From NCBI RefSeq assembly GCF_937616625.2, contig NC_065570.1:45499665-45563664 (forward strand): 64,000 nt of DNA, written 5' to 3'. Both the position numbers and the translations under genes were made by a program. This DNA comes from Mercurialis annua (lineage: Eukaryota > Streptophyta > Magnoliopsida > Malpighiales > Euphorbiaceae). The notes below the pieces were generated by a model, which saw only the letters and a program-made list of their open reading frames with translations, searched no databases and was not told where the DNA came from. Positions 58,387 through 64,000 of this stretch are shown piece after piece (within the stretch, counting starts at the first letter, position 1; every line of letters starts with the position of its first letter).

Positions 58387-59169
58387 AAAGGACGAGGAGA
58401 GAGGAGAGAGGAGAGAGAAAAAGAAAGACAAATATAAAAAAAAGCCAATTGTAACATGATGGGAGTAAGAAAAATATACTTGGAGTAAAAAATTAATAAA
58501 TAGTAGGTATAATTATAATATAAATATGTTTTAGAGTAAAAAAATTAAAACATTAAAATGGTGAGGTATTTTCTATATCTTTTCCTTGTTGAGGTAGAAA
58601 ATCAAATTATTTTTAAAAATAGAGTATTTGTCTTAATTTTCTCAAAGATTTTTCCAAACACAAAATAACCTACCTATTTTATAGGAAGATTTGAACTTTT
58701 CTCTCTATGGAATTTTTCATGTAAGTCTCCCCAGATTTCGCCCGAACCCGCATGTATAGAATTTAAGGGCCAGATTTGGGTAGCAATTATGAGGTTCAAA
58801 CGACTCAAGTTGAATTTGAACTTATTTAAAATTAACAAAGCTCATAGGCCCAATCCGAGCGCGGCCCATGAACAAATCTACCCATCTCCAACCAAACTCT
58901 CTAGTAGTTATTCCTTGAGAAAATTACAAAAATGGGCTAAATGTGGGCTTTTTTTTACAAAAATACTAGAGAAAATTACAGCAAATCACCCAAAATCTGA
59001 AAAGTTTACATTAGTGACTCAGAATTTTATTTTTTGCAAAAATCTCTCTTTTTCTAATAACTGTTTATATCTATACCTAAATATAATTTTATTCCTTTTT
59101 TATCCCTCTCTAGAAATTAGAATTTAAAGGGTATGTGTTAGATGTATATGGTTAGTCGTCAGATCGGAG

Positions 59170-59325
59170 ATGGTCGGAGCTAACGGCGGCGGCGGCGACG
59201 ATGATTGGCTTCTGGACGTGCATCCCCTGCACTTCTCTTCCAATTCATTTGCTTACTGGTTTATTTTATGGCCCCTGTATCTTCCATCGGTACTATGGAA
59301 GCTCCTCCGCTATACGAGTCTGTAA
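59170..59325 (+). other. Short frame of unknown status
   Basis: A small GC-richer island has ATG 59170 and 52 codons including the stop (MVGANGGGGDDDWLLDVHPL, then HFSSNSFAYWFILWPLYLPS). A second frame nearby, about 59352-59478, reads SEVKLVFRIEEDVFEEYVSY before a TAG. Base composition and codons look more gene-like than the surroundings, so this could be a captured or decayed exon pair. No family is recognised and no splice pair was proven. Confidence 0.25.
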
Positions 59326-60189
59326 GGAGATGGGAGTAGTTTTGTTGGTGGAAACAGTGAAGTGAAGCTCGTATTTAGGATTGAAGAGGATGTATTTGAA
59401 GAATATGTATCATATTGTGAAGTTGAGATGGAAGAGAAACTCACTGAAATGACTTTAATGGGTCTTGTGGAATGGTAGCTCTCTAATTGTAAAATCAAAA
59501 GCCGAGATAAATAAGTTAAATTTCTCTATTCTTTTTCCTTTTTCGTCTTTAGATGCAAAATTGGTAGAAAGGTTCTTGTTTTGATCATTCTGTACGCAGA
59601 AAAGCAAACGGAACAGAGTTCATTGAGGCAGCCACAAATGATCAATTATAGGCTGTTTTTCTTTTGATCAATCAACCAATTTGTTTATCCAGATTTGAAC
59701 TCCACCCCTATAAAAAATGACTTGTACTTCTTGATGAATGTTTCATTTCATCAAATTGATATGAATGAATTGTTGCCAACAAAAGCTTGGCTACTGCTAC
59801 TGTTTATAAATTTTAATAACTACTTGGTTGTTTTCTTTTGAATTATATTGAATTATACCACTCTTCAATGTTATATGTAAACATAATATAAATTATATAA
59901 TTTAACCAATTAGCATTTTTATATTCTAAGCAAACCGAATTTAAAAATTATTAGTATTTTTTAAATTTAATAATTGAATTATTTAAAAGTTAAAAAAATA
60001 ACTTATCGGACCGTTGTGAACTTAATATAAACTTAATGTCAACTTGATGCAAAATTAATATAAAATTAAAATAAACCGATATAAAGTAAATTTTTGTACA
60101 TTGTAATAAATTTTAAAATGACTTGGCCTAATCAAATTAATTCATTAATAATAAATTAATAGTAAATTAGAAGTAAATTTTAAGTGAAA

Positions 60190-61300
60190 TATAATTAACA
60201 GTCTATAAAACTGAAAATCAACCTGATATGAAACAGATGTGAACTCATATCAATTGAACTAGTTTAATTCAATTTTTTAATAAAATTTGTCTTACTGCTC
60301 TTTACAATCTTAAATTACATTTTATATAGAAAGAATTTTAAAATTTATGTTATATACAAATTTAATATCTCTTTTAATTATAATGTATTTGACAGTTTAT
60401 AAAGCCAAAAATCAACCTGATGTTAACCTAATGTGAGCCTATATTAGCTGAACTATCTTAATTTATTTTTTTATAAAAATTATCTTACTACTCTTTACAA
60501 TCTTAATCGACATGTTATATAGATAAAGTTTTAAGATTTAGTGTAATATACAAATTAAATCTCTTTTTAATGAAATATATTTGATAGTCTATAAAACCAA
60601 AAATAAACCTGATGTGAACCTGATATGAACTTGTATCAACTGAACTGTCTTAATTCATTTTTTATAAAATTTGTAACTTAATATAAATTTGATGTGAATC
60701 TATATCAACTGAACTAACTTAATTCATTTTTTTATAAAAATTGTCTTACTCTTTACAATTTTAACTGACGTTTAATATAAATAAAATTTTGAGATTTAGT
60801 AATATACAAATTGAATATCTCTTTTTAGTGAAATATATTTGATAGTCTATAAAACCAAAAATAAACCTGATGTGAATCTGATATGAACTTGTATCAACTG
60901 AACTGCCTTAATTCATTTTTTATAAAATTTGTAACTTAATATAAATTTGATGTGAACGTATATCAACTGAACTACATTAATTCATTTTTTTATAAAAATT
61001 GTCTTAGTCTTTACAATTTTAACTGACATTTAATATAAATAAAATTTTGAGATTTAGTATAATGTATAAATTGAATATCTCTTTTAAGTGAAATGTATTT
61101 GATAATGTATAAAACTAAAAATCAACCTGATATGAATCTAATATGACTTATATATCAACTGAATTGGCTTAATTTTATTTTTTAATAAAATTTGTAACTC
61201 AATGCAAACTTCACTAATAAAGTACTTTTTTATTTCAACAATGATTTAAAATTTAAAGTTAATAATTTTTAGTATTTATAAACTTAAAATAAATTTGAAA
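60190..61300. repeat. Tandem array with 190 and 260 bp units
   Basis: Units begin with (A/G)A(C/T)AGT(C/T)TATAAA at about 60199, 60391, 60583, 60841 and near 61102. Spacing is about 192, 192, 258 and 261 bp. The longer units contain an extra segment of about 66 bp that is itself a copy of the AACTTAATATAAATTTGATG and CAACTGAACTA part. AT-rich, non-coding. Confidence 0.85.
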
Positions 61301-62057
61301 TAGACTAGAAGTAACTTTCCGAGTAATAAAAAATATATTTCTTCAACATGCACTAACACATCACACCCGCAAGCATCCAGATAATAATTCTGCTACTATT
61401 AGATAAATCTATTCCATATTTTCAGTTATGAAATCATAACCAGTTATAATAATTGCATGATTTCTACTGAACAAGCCAATTTGAGATATCACCCATTTTG
61501 TAGTTCACTCCAAAACAAAAGAAGCAATGATCTGTTTATCTGCACAAAACAACCATGAGCCACATTACTCTTCCACCAACTTCGACCAACAATTAATCAA
61601 GTGCCTAAGAAATCTTATTATATTTGCATCACTATCATTTGGAATGATACAGCCTAATTACTTGTATTTGGCCAAAGTTGATTTTGTCTAACTATTTCCA
61701 ATTTATGAACCTCGAGGATTCTAATAGTTTTTTTCTTCAAATGCGGGTCTAACTTCATAATTTCCAATCCATGATGATATGTCAATTCTCTGAAATGTGG
61801 TGCTATAGTTGCATACTTTAAACCAAATCTGTTATGATTTCTGAATCAATTTCATATTCACGAGGAAGCCATATGCTACTATCAACAACTTCAAGCAAGA
61901 TTTTGCAGACCCACCGTATCCCTAACGTCCAAACAGCTTCCGAACCGAACCACCGTATCCCTACCGTCTGTTAGAAAAAGCTTCACTCCACAAGAATAAA
62001 TAACTCTATTGAATGACGCCATAATCCATACAATTTCAAGGTTGATTCTCTGTTGTT

Positions 62058-62167
62058 GTCAACGGCGGATCTTTACCTCTCCGACAGCCAAATTTGAAAT
62101 CAATTGTGAAACTAACCGGCGATCTTTACCTTTCCGGCAGCCAAATTTGAAATCAGTTGTGAAACTA
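62058..62167. repeat. Two copies of a 55-bp direct repeat
   Basis: CGGATCTTTACCTCTCCGAC-AGCCAAATTTGAAATCAATT and CGATCTTTACCTTTCCGGC-AGCCAAATTTGAAATCAGTT lie head to tail. The frame 62009-62224 spans them but has no support. Confidence 0.8.
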
Positions 62168-62624
62168 AGACTTAAAAGTAATATAATTGCCATCAAAGTC
62201 GGAATTCAAATGATTATCCACTGAAACATCACCGTTGATTGAATTATGCGTTTCAATTGCCGATGCATCAGATGGTCTCCAAGACAACATCATTGAAATA
62301 GAGAAGAGAGTCTTCTTGCTGTAAATTCTTTTTCTCAGATAAGAAGAAAGGGGGCATAATTGTCCAGTTTTATTATAAAAACAACTAATCTTACGTTATG
62401 AGGGATTTGTGAAAAGTTTTTATTTTTTTTGAGAGATTACTGCCAAAATAAAATTCTTGAGGTAGAAATAATAGAAAGGTCCTCTTTTAGGGGATTTATG
62501 TAGATTACCCAAAATACTAAGGCTACCAAACTCTTTCATCAATGCTAAATTTTTCTTTACAATTTTGAGCTAATAACGAGGAATTATTACATTTTATACA
62601 TAAATGATCTCAGCCCTCCAATTG

Positions 62625-62810
62625 TTATATTGGGTTTATTTTTTCATAGATCTCATGTCTTATTATTTCAATTATGCTGCTGCTGCTTCCGCCATAGCTA
62701 GCGTCGTAGCTTACTCTTTTCTTTTTGCATGGAAGCTTCAGTTTTAGACGACCCCAGCATGAAACCGACCCTTCTTCTTCTCTGCTGTGGTATGAGGAAG
62801 TTGTGTCCAT
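62625..62810 (-). CDS. Small basic protein of unknown function
   Basis: The frame has 61 codons from ATG 62810. It reads MDTTSSYHSREEEGSVSCWG, then RLKLKLPCKKKRVSYDASYG, GSSSSIIEIIRHEIYEKINP and I, with TAA at 62625. I chose this start because the frame further upstream begins without an ATG and contains partial duplications (AACGAATCAAGATTTTGGTT twice). The CWGRLKLKLPxxKKR core resembles a group of small uncharacterised plant proteins, but I cannot name it. It may be a short gene or a 3' exon. It has no signal peptide or membrane segment. No partner genes are nearby. Confidence 0.4.
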   Translation of the reverse strand: MDTTSSYHSREEEGSVSCWGRLKLKLPCKKKRVSYDASYGGSSSSIIEIIRHEIYEKINPI

Positions 62811-63239
62811 GATAACATTTAAACCAAAATCTTGATTCGTTTTAATTGCTTGCTTTGAGACGACGATACAATTTGTGTGTGAAGAGTTTGTGGGGTCTTT
62901 ATTACTTCCAGCATGAAACCAAAATCTTGATTCGTTTTCATTTCTATACACCTTCTTCTATAAAGCAACCAACCCAGACCCCAACTCTCACTCTCTTAAT
63001 TAACACATACACTAACCCACTCTCTCTCCTTCACCTAATGGACAAACCATAACAGATCCATGAAAAAATTTATTTGTATTTCTTGATGTTACAGCTACGT
63101 TTTTGGCTATATTCTGGTGTTTGGATTTGTTTTTTGGTATAATGTGGTGAATTTAATTTATGTAAAAAAATTAAAAAATATTCAAACATACAAAAAGTCA
63201 CTTGAAAGTTAAATTTAAATAAAATATTGTTATATTTTT

Positions 63240-63960
<721 letters not shown>

Positions 63961-64000
63961 AGTTTATACAATTTACAGAGCATGTGGCATATTTTTATTT

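Larger units (their letters stand above)
56223..58658. mobile_element. Long-TIR element filled with TTATCAT repeats
   Basis: The left part GTTTGGATAAAGATTTTGAG...AAAATAATTTGAATCTTTAC-CTCAACACGGAAAAG and the reversed right part GTTTGGAAAAATCTTTGAGA...AAAATAATTTGATTTTCTAC-CTCAACAAGGAAAAG are inverted repeats of about 120-150 bp. No clear target duplication was found. The body holds a CT-rich tract (56401-56462), the TTATCAT array, a 22-bp triplicate and (GAA)n. No transposase. The Ser-, Leu- and Glu-rich frames at 58141-58459 come from (GAA)n. Confidence 0.65.

Noticed and set aside
58141..58459. Poly-Ser, poly-Leu and poly-Glu frames
   Set aside because: All derive from the (GAA)n tract.
58913..62515. 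Possible 3.6 kb element with GAGAAAATTAC-like ends
   Set aside because: GAGAAAATTACAAAAATGGG at 58917 and loosely inverted motifs near 62440-62510 were noted, but the arms could not be aligned and no target duplication was seen.

Overview
The window is AT-rich plant nuclear DNA, most likely from a eudicot. The evidence is coiled-coil NB-ARC-LRR (CNL) resistance-like genes, a plant-specific DUF4220/DUF594 gene, MULE, CACTA and Stowaway transposons, LTR elements with an initiator-Met primer site, and nuclear-type 18S/25S rDNA debris. The species cannot be named from the sequence. About 42 kb on the left is nested transposon sequence. The low-copy genes lie at 42.8-55.3 kb and all read on the minus strand.

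Layout. 1-1.4 kb: AT-rich repeats. 1.47-3.52 kb: a decayed MULE transposase gene. 3.64-14.2 kb: a large LTR retroelement (LARD-like, minus orientation) with 2.9 kb LTRs, a gag relic and an inserted 1.1 kb CACTA element. 14.4-18.06 kb: a long-TIR MULE-like element that holds a composite solo LTR, which in turn holds a Stowaway MITE. 18.18-19.61 kb: a second MULE-like element full of GGTGGGTCTGT palindromes. 20.98-29.18 kb: a second LARD-like retroelement, flanked by a 291 bp duplicated target. 29.8-33.9 kb: a cluster of long-TIR elements, several with 8-9 bp target duplications and private palindromic arrays. 33.94-34.55 kb: a chimeric 25S/18S rDNA fragment joined to a GC-rich minisatellite. 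35.5-36.3 kb: a minus-strand LINE fragment and a CACTA relic. 36.9-42.0 kb: a plus-strand LINE broken by a 1.44 kb solo LTR with a perfect target duplication and by MITEs.

Gene part. At 42.8-46.4 kb there is a CNL gene whose N-terminal and central parts are separated by a 226 bp insertion that brings an in-frame stop. At 47.55-49.66 kb there is a DUF4220/DUF594 membrane-protein gene with one internal TAA and no usable upstream ATG, so probably a pseudogene. At 51.83-55.31 kb there is an intact, intronless 1160-codon CNL with a duplicated N-terminal coiled-coil block. The two CNLs are paralogues. They share a degenerate kinase-2 motif (LDG or IDG) and LPE where MHD is expected, so they are unlikely to be ordinary ATP-switch receptors. 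Nothing in the window shows that the genes act together beyond this clustering.

56.2-64 kb holds further repeats: a long-TIR element filled with TTATCAT repeats and a (GAA)n tract, a 190/260 bp tandem array, one possible small gene at 62.6-62.8 kb, and a long (TA)n tract. The most unusual pattern is a set of MULE/MITE-like elements with unrelated terminal repeats that carry dense internal palindromic arrays. Three of them share the 11-mer palindrome CGAGC(A/T)GCTCG.
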